From Cotesia glomerata (taxonomy: Eukaryota; Arthropoda; Insecta; Hymenoptera; Braconidae), in assembly GCF_020080835.1 (NCBI RefSeq), contig NC_058163.1:8653318-8717317 (forward strand): a stretch of DNA of 64,000 bases. The letters run 5' to 3'. The notes beneath the pieces were generated by a model. The model saw nothing but the letters and a program-made list of their open reading frames with translations. It searched no databases and was not told where the DNA came from. A program made the position numbers and the translations under genes. Position 1 is the first letter of the stretch, and every line of letters starts with the position of its first letter. Shown piece by piece: positions 1 to 11,751 of the stretch.

Positions 1-157
1 TACGTTGCTGGTTTAAATAAGTTTTCGTAATAAAAAAAATGTTTGTCAGAGAAAAGAACGAAGATTAAAAATAAATTGTTATCTTAAATATACATCTGGA
101 TATCATAAAGTATAGAATCTCAAAAGGTCATAAAATTCTAGTCCCTTTTTATGGGTA
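1..157. other. Unassigned AT-rich sequence before gap
   Basis: AT-rich, with no coding frame or repeat I can identify. It abuts a scaffold gap. By position it may belong to the gag or leader part of the older LTR element that follows, but nothing in the bases shows this. Confidence 0.3.
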
Positions 158-257
158 NNNNNNNNNNNNNNNNNNNNNNNNNNNNNNNNNNNNNNNNNNN
201 NNNNNNNNNNNNNNNNNNNNNNNNNNNNNNNNNNNNNNNNNNNNNNNNNNNNNNNNN
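158..257. other. Assembly gap (100 N)
   Basis: Exactly 100 consecutive N, the usual fixed-size scaffold gap. It hides the middle of the older element's gag. Confidence 0.95.
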
Positions 258-502
258 AAACAATTCTAGTTCCAACGGTAATTACTATAAAAATAAAAGT
301 AATAATAATAATAATAGTAGTCCAAACGCAATGTGATTACTGTAAAAATTTCGGGCACGTAGAAAAAGAATGTCGTAAGAGAAGTTATGACCTAGGTAAA
401 CAAGCTGGACTTCAAGCGGCACAGGGAAACGGACAAACGTTTTCCCCTCCAGGCACATCAGGGGGAAACGCGTTACCCCAGCAGTGCCAGAACCAAAATT
501 AA
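258..502 (+). pseudogene. gag: gag C-terminus (zinc knuckle) of older Ty3/gypsy element
   Basis: The open frame runs out of the gap and ends at TAA 500-502. It holds an Asn/Ser-rich stretch and one CCHC zinc knuckle (C-x2-C-x4-H-x4-C, first Cys codon at 332-334), which in retroviral and gypsy nucleocapsids binds genomic RNA. The tail is Gln/Gly/Pro-rich. The next ORF (pol) opens at 484 in the -1 frame, so gag and pol overlap by about 20 bases, as in the younger element downstream. The N-terminal matrix and capsid parts lie in or beyond the gap. The gag/pol order and the single zinc knuckle make this call firm; completeness cannot be judged. Confidence 0.7.
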
Positions 503-3500
503 AAATAAGAAAGCCTTCAAAAACATATTTCGTAGGTGCAATGTCATCGGATTACAAGCCTACATCCATAATGATTAAATCAAAAGATATAATTTCAAGT
601 TACGGAAAAATTTTATTAGATACTGGGTGTAATTTAAATTTAATCAAATATAGCGAAGTCAAAAATAAAAATTTAATCGATGATTCATTTTGTTACAATT
701 TAAACGGAGTTTCAGAAGCAATTACACTCGGTAGAACACAAATTCAAATTTTTAATAAAAACACATATTTTCATGTAATCTCAGATGATTTTCCTTTAGA
801 TTACACAGGCATAATCGGTATGGAATTTTTACGCGAACAAGGCGGCATAATCGATTTGGTTCAAAATACAGTAACTTTCACAAAATTAAATAATTTAGAA
901 ATCTCATTAACAGAAGAACAGTATATTGTCTTAAAACCTAGAACTAAAACAGCAATGTTTGTTCGAGTAGATAACAATCTTAGTGAAGGATACGTGCCTC
1001 GTATAGATTTAGGTGACGGTATTTTTGCTGGAGAAGCAATAGTTAGTAATCGTAATGGTATAGCTCATTTGTATGCAATAAATACTCTTAGTAAAAGTGT
1101 CAAAGTAAAAGTGCCAATAATCTCCTTGTATCCTTTTGAAACAAGCGAAGAAGGTAGCACTTCCTTACCGCAAAGATGAAACAGATCAACAAGATAATAA
1201 AAGTACCAGGGCCCAGGAACATCGCGTTGATAATGTATTAAGTCTCTTGCGTTTAGAACATTTGAATGATGAAGAGCGTAAAGAAATAATTTCATTAATC
1301 GAAAAATATGCTGACCTCTTTAGCATTCCGGGAGAAAATTTGCAAGCAACATCAGTAGCTTCACATATCATACCTACTAAAGACGATATACCGGTAAATA
1401 CTAGACAATATAGGCATCCTCCTTCACATAGAGAGGAAATCGAAAGACAAATTACTGAACTTCTGTCAATGGATGTTATCGAACCATCTACCTCTCCATA
1501 CAATTCACCTTTATTTATCATACCTAAGAAAAAAGATTCTCAAGGCAGAATAAAAATACAGACTAGTAATTGACTATCGTAAATTAAATGAGAAAACTAT
1601 TGGCGATGCATATCCATTGCCCCTAATTAATGATATACTTGATCAATTAGGCGGTGCAATTTATTTTTCAATTTTCGACTTAAAATCAGGTTTTTATCAA
1701 ATAAAAGTAGATGAAAAAGATAAACATAAAACAGCATTTACAACTCCTCGTGGTCATTATCACTTTAACAGAATGCCATTTGGACTTAAAAATGCACCTG
1801 CAACATTTCAAAGATTAATGGATTTAGTATTACGCGGTTTACAAGGCGTAGATTTATTTGTTTATTTAGATGATATAGTTATTTATGCTCGTTCTCTCGA
1901 AGAGCACACTTCTAAATTCGAAAGACTAGCAGAACGTTTACGTAAAAGCTAACTTAAGTTTTCAACCCGATAAATGCGAATTTCTAAGAAAAGAAGTCAT
2001 TTACTTAGGTCATCTCATTTCTGCCGACGATTGTCAAACCTGACCCCGAGAAAATTAGAGCAATTAAAGAATACAAAAGACCCATTAGTACCACACAAGT
2101 AAGAGAATTTCTCGGACTTGCTGGTTATTATCGACGTTTCATAAAAGATTTTGCAAAAATAGCTAAGCCATTATCGGATCTTACAAGTAAAAACGCAAAA
2201 TTTATCTGGACTCCTGAACACCAGGAAGTTTTCGAAACTTTACGCGATAAACTGTGTACAGCTCCAATACTGCAATATCCAGATTTTTGCAAAACCTTTT
2301 ATTTTAACGACCGATGCATCTAACTACGCAGTTGGTGCAATTCTCTCTCAGGGTAAAATAGGTGAAGATAAAATAGTAGCAGCAGCCTCTCGTGTACTAA
2401 ATAAACACGAGAAAAATTACTCTACAACAGAAAAAGAGATGGTTGCAGCTCTATTCGGTATGAAAACTTTTAGGCCTTATATTTACGGTAAAGAATTCAC
2501 TCTCGTTACTGACCACAGACCTTTAGTGTGGGTAAACTCTATGAATGACCCAACATCTCGTGTAATGAGATGGCGAGAGCGTCTTAAAGAATTCGAATAT
2601 ACTGTATTATACAAAGCAGGTAAGAAAAATACAAATGCCGACGCCTTGTCTCGTAATCCGTTAACAGAAAAACGCGAAGCCTATCCAATAAAATTTAAAT
2701 GGCGACCCACGGGCAAACCGGGAATCGCGAGACTCAGAACAACCGATACATCAGGTTCTGAGATCAAAATTACAAAGAAACCGAAAGTGGCTATCCACTC
2801 AGAAACAAATAATTCGGACAAAAATTCAAAAACTAAAAATAAATTTTCAAAAATCGTTACTAATTCAGTGCACGGGATTAGCAATACGAATTCAAAAATT
2901 TCACCTGATGAAAGCACTCAGGCGGCGGGGTTAAGCGACTCAGTCGAAAGGACCTCATTTACTGGCAAAAAGAACCAGGAGGCTAATAAAATCGCGATTT
3001 TACCTGATGAAAGCACTCAGGCGGCGAGATCAAACGACCCAGTCGAAAGGCAAAAAATCTGACAAAAAGATTCAGATAGCTAATGCGTTCGTTCATAAAA
3101 AATTCAAATAAAAATTCTAAACCTGAAACAGATATTCAGGCGGTTGAGCCATGCGCCTCAGTCGAAATACCTTTAGAAATACGCGATGAAAATAGGAGTA
3201 GCTACCCTATAAATCAACGGTCATTTTCAAAGGGATCAAATAAAGTTAGGATTAGTGAAAACTCCGACCAAAACGAAAAACGGTTTATTTCACACCCTAT
3301 CGATAAATCAAATAACAAAAACAAAAACATAAATCCAAAATTAAATTTAGCATGTACGGATAACAAAATGAATTCAGACAAAAATAAAAATTCATCAAAT
3401 AATAATAATCAAAACGATAAATCAAATAATGATTCAAAATCATCAAATACAGAAAATAAATTTAGCATGGTAGGTAATGTAAGCAATTTACCTGACTATT

Positions 3501-4643
3501 CTGATGAATCATCATCATCAGTATCGGGTAATGTAATTGACGCACTAACGTTAAGAAAGAAACTCATTAGAAATAATGAAGTTTTATTATCAGACGAAGA
3601 ATCAGACATGACTGACTTCGACTTATCATACATAAATAAAGATTCAAATAAATCTTCAAATAAAAATAATTCACAAGAACAGAATCCATTATCCAAAAAT
3701 CCTCAAACACAAAAATCCAAAAACACAAAAATCACAGAACCTACATTACCACCTACAGAAAACACAGATATACCAACGACATCTACACAATTTACTCCAA
3801 ACGTAAATACAAAAATTAAAAATAATAAATTCAAAAATAGATTTATTCCTCTTCAATATAAGAGAACACAAAAGTTCGCGGATTTTACACCGTCTCCAAT
3901 ATTTCGTACGCGTAAAAAGAATTAATAAAAATATTAGTAAAACGACGTTTAGAATTATCGATACTTCAGATGACGAATCAAATACTGAAGAATCAGAAAT
4001 CGTAGAATCTAAAATATATTCAAATAATTCAAACGATATAAGTTCAGAATCTCCTATAGAAACAATTCCAATTTCTCAAAGAACACCGAATAAATTAGTT
4101 AAACGTAAAGTAGAAGATATGGGAGGCGCCATACCGTGGTCCTCAGACGCAGGTGGCGATCACCCGCAACATATAACAGTTAAAGCTATTATTAATAATA
4201 ATAATGACAATAATATGTCTACAGAAGACATACAAGAAATTTCAAACGCGACACAGTCAATGACAGTAGATCCATCTGTTGAACAATTACCTTTAACGCT
4301 TATTAAACAGACAGAAAATAAAATAACAGACAAACAAATAGACTTTAACAAAGACGATAGAAAAGAGATAGTTCAAACGGTAAAGACTAATGATCCTCCG
4401 CCGTTACGCAGGTCAACGAGACAGAGAAAACCGAAAACATGTACATGTGGATCAGACAACACAAACACACATACACACATACATAAACATACACCAAAAA
4501 TAATACAGACTCTTTCAAAGAAAATTCAAAATAAACAATTTAACAATAAAATTACAAAAAGACAAAAAAACATCAAATTACCAGACATAATGGTAACGTT
4601 AAAAGCACTCAAAAATAATAATAACGGTAATTCAAATACAAAT
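484..4643 (+). pseudogene. pol: pol 5' part (protease, RT, RNase H, linker) of older Ty3/gypsy element
   Basis: The protease active site DTG is near 620, inside the first open segment (484-1179). Reverse transcriptase follows (1136-1573, 1617-1952, then to about 2400) with the catalytic YLDD near 1866-1877. RNase H lies around 2310-2680 with a TDHRP segment. After it comes an exceptionally long Asn/Lys/Ser/Asp-rich linker to 4643, where a solo LTR interrupts it. Reading-frame breaks are visible near 1150, 1560, 1935, 2030, 2290, 3060 and 3925, so the copy cannot encode a full polyprotein. The order PR-RT-RH-IN is Ty3/gypsy. Similarity to the pol at 13853 is obvious in every domain, but the two belong to different subfamilies. 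Relic status is certain from the breaks. Confidence 0.85.
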
Positions 4644-6646
4644 TGTAACGGGGTGGTTAGCCCTGTCCAATTGGTCACCCCTTTCCTCTTTGAAAAGGGC
4701 GCCACTGGGATTTTATACTCGGTGTCCCAGAAACCGGGGAGCATGAGAAGGAAAGATCGGGTCGTGAGAAGTTGAGAAAGGCTGAAAAATTAATACTGAG
4801 AAACAATTATTAACAATTAACAATTCAATTATTTATTTAATATAAACAATTTAATTTTAACAAAATTCCTTAATAATATTACCCTTAAAATTAACTTATC
4901 AATTACTTAATTGTGAGGACCTCTCACCTACGCAGGCACTTGCCAAAACTTACAACTAAATATCCTTAAATTCTTTCAACTATAGATCATTACGCATCTA
5001 TCTTCTTAATTTCTTAACTCTACATAGACCATTACGCATCTATCCTTAATTTCCTAATTCAATCATAGACCATTACGCATCTAGATTCCTAATTTCTAAA
5101 TTTAATCATAGACCATTACGCATCTAGATTCTTAATTTCTTAAACCCTCGTCCAACTGACGGAATAACAAACAACATATTTTACCCAATAAAAACTTCTT
5201 AATTATTCAATTATCTGAACTAATTTCACATAAACAACCTCGTCTACCTGACGGAATACCATATAATCTTATTCAATTCCATATAAAATCATCCACCGGA
5301 CGTTAACTTCATTTCTCAAAATTCTTTCATTATCCATACATCTTAATTACCAATAAAACTATTTCCCAAAACTTCGTATTCTCCAAATTTACCAAAATTA
5401 CGCCCAACAATTTCTTAATACAAAATTCCGACCTTCAATTTTAATTCATTAATCCATCTACTTAACTAAATTCATTTTTAACTTACTTAACTAAATTTTC
5501 AACTAAGATTATCAATCAATTTATTCTACTAAACTCACTAATTTATTTTATTTCTCAATCTCCACTAATAATCTTTACAAAATCCACTAAATACTTTTAT
5601 TGACAAAGTTCATTACTCATCTTCTAAATTTACTAGATTCATCAATTCTTCTTAGCTAATTTCTCTAATCAATTATTCTTAAACTCAATAAATTTCTTAA
5701 TAAATTCATTCGCTAAATTAACTACTTTAATTTCCCAAAAAAATTCTAAATATCAACTGTTATAATCCTAAGCGTCTTAACAAAATTTCTCAGCCATAGA
5801 ACTCTCTAGAATGACCTTCACTGACTTAATTACGCATTTTTATTTCTTATTCCAATTTACTTTTCTTTATATCTCGAAAATTATTAACTAAATTAATTTA
5901 TTATAGCCAGCGGGCCTATAATAAATTACTGATTAAATTATCTACAGTAAATTCACAAATAAACTATTAATCTCATTCTTTTAAAATAAATATCCAATAA
6001 CAAAACTAGCTAAATGATCTTGGCGCATGAATTTCTAAAGTACAAAACTTGCTAATATAAAAATGACCGCTCGAGAAATTAATTTTAATTATTTCAGCCT
6101 CTTAATTAAATTAATAATCAATTTTGGCCTAAATTAATCGGAAATACCTGGAGACTCAATTATTGTTTTATCCAACGACGACTGATACTCCGGTCCAACT
6201 TGGCTGGCTCCGCCGCTTGACGTCTTGTCGTCTCAAACCACTATGTTAGCTTCCGGTCAGGGCTTGTCCAATTCCAAATACCGTAATAAACTCCTCAGTA
6301 GTTGTTTTCTATCGTCGGCGTTCAAAACTGCACTCTCTTGACTTATCTAATCTCAACAAGGTCACTGATTCACAAAAGGCAAAAGGCCACTGGCTTCCAG
6401 AAGGGAAAAAGCCTCGATGTTTTTCGTGCTCGCTCTTTTATAACCCTCAGCTCAGGCTCTCGAACTTTCCTATTGTTACGCCCCGCTTCATTTTCCGGGA
6501 ACAGTAGTGGGGAATCTTGATTAGCACGCCCGGTGACAAGTCGAAACTCTTGTCAAAAATCGAAAAGTAAGGGAAAACCCTTACCTACCGTGCGTCAATT
6601 ATCGGGGTCGATAATGACCCCGGGAAGTTCGATTTTCCCTGTTACA
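4644..6646 (+). mobile_element. Solo LTR (2.0 kb) inserted in older element's pol
   Basis: It begins TGTAACGGGG and ends CCCTGTTACA, with the TG...CA ends and terminal inverted repeat TGTAAC/GTTACA of an LTR. The 4-bp target duplication AAAT sits at 4640-4643 and 6647-6650. No gag or pol lies inside, so it is a solo LTR left by LTR-LTR recombination. Orientation is inferred from a TATA-like TTTTATAA at 6436-6443. Removing it together with one AAAT leaves the flanking pol linker in one continuous frame, which confirms the boundaries. Its parent family is not either of the two gypsy elements here. Confidence 0.85.
4981..5140 (+). repeat. Tandem repeat inside the solo LTR
   Basis: Four imperfect copies of a roughly 30-50 base unit carrying 'atagaccattacgcatcta' followed by a CT-rich spacer. 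Copies begin near 4982, 5034, 5065 and 5108. Confidence 0.7.
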
Positions 6647-6650
6647 AAAT

Positions 6651-8726
6651 AAAATTCAGAAAACAAAAAGAAAATTATCAACAATAGCTGAAAATAATAT
6701 CGCTAAAAACATAAATCCTTTAATCCCACTAAATTCCAAAAAAGATTCAAATTCACAAAAAACGAGCCAAGCTCAAAATCAAATAAATTTCGATCGTATC
6801 GACGTACAAACAGAACCCGAAAATCCTAATTTACCCATTCCAGATACAGAAAATCCCGAAAAAGAAAATACAACATTAAACGAAACTCAAAACAATTCCA
6901 ATCGAACAATAAACGCTTCATACATAGACGATTCCGACGATGACAGACAAAATGACGATAATAGTAACCGAATAAATTCGCAACAATTAGATCCTCATAC
7001 AAAAAAGACTAATAATATAAATAATGCAGTAGCATTGGGTGGTGAAATTAGCAATGATCAACCTAATGGCAGCGATAATGATCGATCTAGTGATGACAAC
7101 AACGATCAACTTAGTGACGATAATAACGCTCGACCTATAGACAACGACAACGATCCGCCTGACGACAATAATGACGATTCACCCGAAGATGATAATGATT
7201 CGGATGATAATTCAACAGACTCAGATTTTTCGAATATTTCAGACGATTTTAGTAACAAAAATATATTAGAAACAAAAGATAATTTAGAAATGCAGAAAAA
7301 TAGTTATTTATGTTTTATAAATGCAGACGGTACAGTACATAGCGATATCGGTAAGAAACTTATAGAATTGGGATATTTAAATAAATTAAAGCCAAATAGT
7401 ACATATAAATTGGGTGATATAATTAAAATGGGTACTTCTAGAAAAAAGGTAATCGCTTTAGTAACACAAAGTAATAACAAAAGATAATCCGACAGAATTA
7501 GACTATTTAAAATCTTTCAAAATCTAAAGACTTATCTACTAAATAATAATATTAAAACAATTAGCGTTTCACAAGGTCGAAGTAACTTAAATGAAACCGT
7601 TTGGTCTAAAATAAAAAGTATTATCACTAAAATTTTTGCAGGAACAGAAATTAAATTCACAATTTGTAGAGATTTAATTATAATTCCTCCGGTGGAAGAC
7701 AGATATAAAATCATGTTAGAAAATCATGAAACTCCAATGGCAGGTCATAAAGGAGTGACAAAGACATACAATAGAATTAGACAGAGATATTTTTGGGATA
7801 ATATAAAAATCCAAGTAGAAGACTTTGTACGCAAATGCATAAGTTGTCAGAAAAAGAAATTAGTAAGAATAAAAACAAAACAGCCGATGATAATTACAGA
7901 TACATCAGCACAAATTTGGGATAAATTAGCATTAGATATAGTAGTTCCGAATAAAACGTCAGCAAATGGTTATTCTTATATTCTAACCATGCAGGACGAT
8001 CTTTCAAAATTTTGTTTCGCGATACCATTAGTAACAATGACTGCTAAAGATATTGCAGAAGCCTTAGTAGAACATTTTATATGTAAATTCGGATGTCCAA
8101 AAGTTATTTTAACCGATCAAGGTCAAGCTTTTATAGGAAAAGTTATGACTTGTTTAGCAAAAACATTTAAAATTAAACAAATAAAAACAACCGCGTTTAG
8201 ACCACAAGCAAACGGTGGTTTAGAACGAAGTCATCAAGTTCTAACAGATTATATCAAACATTACACAACTAAAAATGATTGGGACCGATGGTTACCACAA
8301 GCGACATTAGCATATAATACTAGTGTACACGAAGGTACAAAATTTACACCTTATAAATTAGTGTTTGGAAAAGAAGCTCGTTTACCATCAGAATTCTCTT
8401 ATCTAGACGACATACCTACGTACGCTGACTATGTCAAAAATCACGCAACGAGACTGTTAGAAACTCAAAAAGAAGCTAGAGAAAATCTAGAAAAAGCAAA
8501 ACAAAAATCAAAAATTAGATATGATAAAAATATACATCCAATAAATTTTAAAATAGGTCAAAACATTTATTTAGTCAAAAATCAAAAGACAGGCAAATTT
8601 GATGATAATTATTTAGGTCCATATAAAATTACCGAAATATTCCCAGATAAAAATGATATTGAAATAGAAATAACACAGGGAAAAAGAAAAATAGTCCATT
8701 GTGACAAGGCAAAAATAGCACATTAA
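6651..8726 (+). pseudogene. pol: pol 3' part (linker and integrase) of older Ty3/gypsy element
   Basis: The frame runs in phase from the solo-LTR junction through an Asp/Asn-rich linker (6651-7487). It has one stop at 7485-7487 and is then open to 8726. Integrase shows the N-terminal HHCC zinc domain (about 7750-7860), the DDE core with DIV and TDQG motifs, the ANGGLERSH region carrying the catalytic Glu (about 7930-8240), and a basic C-terminal domain. It joins the 3' DNA ends of the element to host DNA. Only the stop at 7485 breaks this half, so it is better preserved than the RT half. An env start follows at 8797. Confidence 0.85.
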
Positions 8727-8780
8727 TAAAAACGCGATAATTAGTGCAATTAGTAAAGAAGAAATTACCATAGATACATT

Positions 8781-8790
8781 TCTCTTACAG
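8781..8790 (+). promoter_or_regulatory. Putative splice acceptor before env of older element
   Basis: A pyrimidine tract ending TCTCTTACAG lies 6 bases before an ATG that opens a signal-peptide-like frame. The younger element has the equivalent TTACAG directly before its env ATG. This fits expression of env from a spliced subgenomic RNA, as in errantiviruses. Confidence 0.5.
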
Positions 8791-8796
8791 GTAACA

Positions 8797-8865
8797 ATGG
8801 ACAGGGTCAAAGTTTTGACAATCTTATTGATGCTAGCCACAACAACAAGTGCATTCATTGCATAT
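8797..8865 (+). pseudogene. env: env 5' fragment of older element, cut by retroelement insertion
   Basis: There are 23 codons from ATG, encoding a hydrophobic signal-peptide-like segment. The frame is cut exactly at 8865 by the 13.2 kb element. Beyond the insertion (22071 onward) the same frame continues with Asp-Cys-Gly, matching the start of the mature env in the younger element, then meets a stop after about 24 codons. The rest of env has been lost or scrambled: only about 1.2 kb separates this point from the 3' LTR, against roughly 2 kb of env in the younger element. Confidence 0.65.
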
Positions 8866-10730
8866 TGTTACGTCCGAAAAATCTCTCGATATTTTTTTTA
8901 TTATTTAATTTTCTCAGAAAATAAGTTAAACTTCCGGTGACCATAAGATTTAATCTTCATTCTTTAAACTTAAAATTTTTTTTTAAGAGAAATCTAAAGC
9001 AAACAGTTAATGCATCTTTAATGACCTTCATCTGAGACCCTCTTAAAAATATTTTTAAGCCCCTAATAAAACTCAAAAATAAAGGCCCCGAAAGACGAAA
9101 CTCAGAACCTTATCTACTACGGGGTCATAAAAGGCTCAGACTAAAGGGACAGGGTATTACCTCGAAGTAATAAACTCGAGAAAATATCTTATCCAGATGT
9201 GCATTTAACAAATAAAAAAAAAACTAAGACCATTTTTTATTAATTTTAAGATAACAAATTTTATTCTTCTCAACAACAAAAAAAAAAAAAAAAATAATCT
9301 ATATTTCACTTAAAATAAAATTCTATCTTTTAAAGAATTAATTTCTAAGAAATAACTAAAATAAAAGTCTTTTTTTAAATAATAAAAAAATACCTAAAGG
9401 AAATTTTATTTTCTAAAGAAAATAATTTAAATAATTTCTATAACCAATTTTAATCTCTAAAACTATCTATGATAAAATTCCATTTTCTAAAAATTTAAAA
9501 TAATTTCTAAACCAAAAATTTCAATTTCTAAAAATAATTGAAATCATCTCTAATTTCTAAAATCATTTCTATAATAAAGATAATTAAAATAAAATTTACC
9601 CCAAAGATTTTAACTTCTAAAATAATTAAAATAATTTCTCTAGAAAGTTCTAACTCGAAAGATAATTAGAAGAAATTTCTATAAACAAAATTAAAATCAT
9701 AGAGTCAAAAATAATTATATTCCCGATGACTAAAACTTCACATTCGTTAACAAACGATATCCACCTGTGAAATAAAATGAGGGAGTCATCTAAAACAAAT
9801 TCTTAGGGAATAAATCTGATAAATTCTCATTTTCTCTTCTTCCTTTCTTAAATAATGAAATTTTATCATTGATTACAGAAATAAATTAATTAATAAAGAC
9901 ATGAGACTATGCAATCTTTATTATTAAGATAAAATCAAGTTTGTTGTAAAACCGATTGTCATTAAGGTTGTTGGGATAAAATTTATATCGCTATTGTCAT
10001 TACGAAATATTTAGATTTAATTTATATTTTTAAAATTATTTTTAAATAAATAAAGTAAAATAACCCGTACATGCCGGTATGTGTGTGGGTGCGCACACAC
10101 ACAGGCCTGCATTAGGGCGTGTCCTATTCGCTTTTCCGAAGGGAATGGGACCAGCGTCCGGCAAACTGCATCCTCATTGGATGGAAGTTCTCCCAGAACA
10201 TATACAAATTGGGTATGACTACTAAACTATAAAAAGAGACGTTTTTCTCAAAAGCCCCTACTAAAATTTTGGAGGGTCCGCTAAACGGATCGACGTCTAA
10301 TAGATTTTTCGAGTCTTTATTAACTGGTCAAGTTACTATTAAAATTTTCGAAGCTCTAGTGAACAATTCAATTGCTATTAATTATATTTTTTTTTTGAGT
10401 TTGACTGTTATAAAAGTTAGTGGTTCGATTCGTATTAAATTCAATAATTATTTCGGGTGTTGAAATTTTACAAAGCGTGGTCATTCCCTTTTGTATATCC
10501 TCGACAATTAATAAGTTATCAGTAAACAATAAGGTACTGTACTAGTTGTAAGCTGTTTTTGTATACTTTCAAGTTCAAACTTTTGTGTTCAATATATATT
10601 TAGTAAAAATTCTAATCGTATTAACTTACTTAACCTTTCCAGACAAAATTAAAATCAAGATCCCGGTCTATAGGCCGAAAGGCTTGGGCCAAAATAAATT
10701 AATTAATTAAGTCCAAAATTGGACGTAACA
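8866..10730 (+). repeat. 5' LTR of the 13.2 kb element
   Basis: 1865 bp with inverted tips TGTTACGTCC/GGACGTAACA. The middle is very AT-rich. A GT/CA palindrome lies near 10078-10105. A TATA box (TATAAAAAG, 10228-10236) marks the likely U3/R border. It matches 20200-22066 nearly base for base apart from homopolymer lengths and two short clusters of differences (around 10153-10163 and 10383-10395). Confidence 0.93.
10228..10236 (+). promoter_or_regulatory. LTR TATA box
   Basis: TATAAAAAG about 500 bases before the LTR end; the same motif recurs in the 3' LTR. It is the likely pol II promoter of the genomic RNA. Confidence 0.55.
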
Positions 10731-10733
10731 AAT

Positions 10734-10751
10734 TGGCGCCCGAACAGGGAC
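10734..10751 (+). other. Primer binding site, tRNA-Lys type
   Basis: TGGCGCCCGAACAGGGAC starts 3 bases after the LTR. It is the 18-base complement of the 3' end of tRNA-Lys3 used by several retroviruses and gypsy-type elements to prime minus-strand DNA. Confidence 0.88.
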
Positions 10752-10829
10752 CTGAAATAATTTTGTCTGGAAAACGAAATAATAAATCGGCAAAGATACT
10801 AAACTAACTATCTATTTTATCTATTGCAT

Positions 10830-11740
10830 TTCTAGCTGGTCGCGCTTCCTAAAGCGCACCAGTCCTAACTTATCTAACTTATCTAACTAAATCTAGCTGG
10901 TCGCGCTTCCTAAAGCGCACTAGCCCTAATTCGTCTAAATTATCTAATTAAATCTAGCTTGTCGCGCTTTCTAAAGCGCACTAGCTCTAATTTTTCTAAA
11001 AACTATCTATTGTATTTTTAGCTGGACGCGCTTTCTAAAGCGCACTAGCTCTAATTTTTCTAAAAACTATCTATTGTATTTTTAACTGGTCGCGCTTTCT
11101 AAAGCGCACTAGCTTTAATTTTTCTAAAACTATCCATTGTATTTTAGCTGGACGCGCTTTCTAAAGCGCACTAGCTCTAATTTTTCTAAAAACTATCTAT
11201 TGTATTTTTAACTGGTCGCGCTTTCTAAAGCGCACTAGCTTTAATTTTTCTAAAACTATCCATTGTATTTTAGCTGGACGCGCTTTCTAAAGCGCACTAG
11301 CTCTAATTTTTCTAAAAACTATCTATTGTATTTTTAACTGGTCGCGCTTTCTAAAGCGCACTAGCTTTAATTTTTCTAAAACTATCCATTGTATTTTAGC
11401 TGGACGCGCTTTCTAAAGCGCACTAGCTCTAATTTTTCTAAAAACTATCTATTGTATTTTTAACTGGTCGCGCTTTCTAAAGCGCACTAGCTTTAATTTT
11501 TCTAAAACTATCCATTGTATTTTAGCTGGACGCGCTTTCTAAAGCGCACTAGCTCTAATTTTTCTAAAAACTATCTATTGTATTTTTAACTGGTCGCGCT
11601 TTCTAAAGCGCACTAGCTTTAATTTTTCTAAAACTATCTATTGTATTTTCAACTGGACGCGCTTTCCAAAGCGCACTAGCTCTATTTTTCACTTGTATTT
11701 CTCGCCGGACGCGCTTGCTAAAGCGCACTGGCCCTAACTG
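10830..11740 (+). repeat. Leader array of about 15 hairpin repeats
   Basis: Between the primer site and the first ORF lie about 15 head-to-tail copies of a roughly 60-base unit. Each has a core near TCGCGCTTTCTAAAGCGCAC, in which GCGCTTT and AAAGCGC can pair around a short loop. Linkers are AT-rich. Copies 4-13 alternate two linker types ('tagctggacgcg' and 'taactggtcgcg'), giving a higher-order repeat of roughly 120 bases. The first three and last two copies are more diverged, as expected for an array homogenised in its middle. Possible roles are RNA packaging, RNA export, translation, or a chromatin insulator as in Drosophila gypsy, whose 5' leader also carries a repeat array. The core does not contain the Su(Hw) TGCATA motif. 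Confidence 0.9.
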
Positions 11741-11751
11741 TCTAATATCCT

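Noticed and set aside
6302..6520. 72-aa ORF
   Set aside because: Lies in the solo LTR; no protein resemblance.
10830..11740. CRISPR array
   Set aside because: Repeats are palindromic with similar linkers, in a retroelement leader in a eukaryote; spacers are not unique.
10830..11740. Su(Hw)-type gypsy insulator
   Set aside because: Position fits, but the core lacks the TGCATA motif; kept only as a functional analogy.
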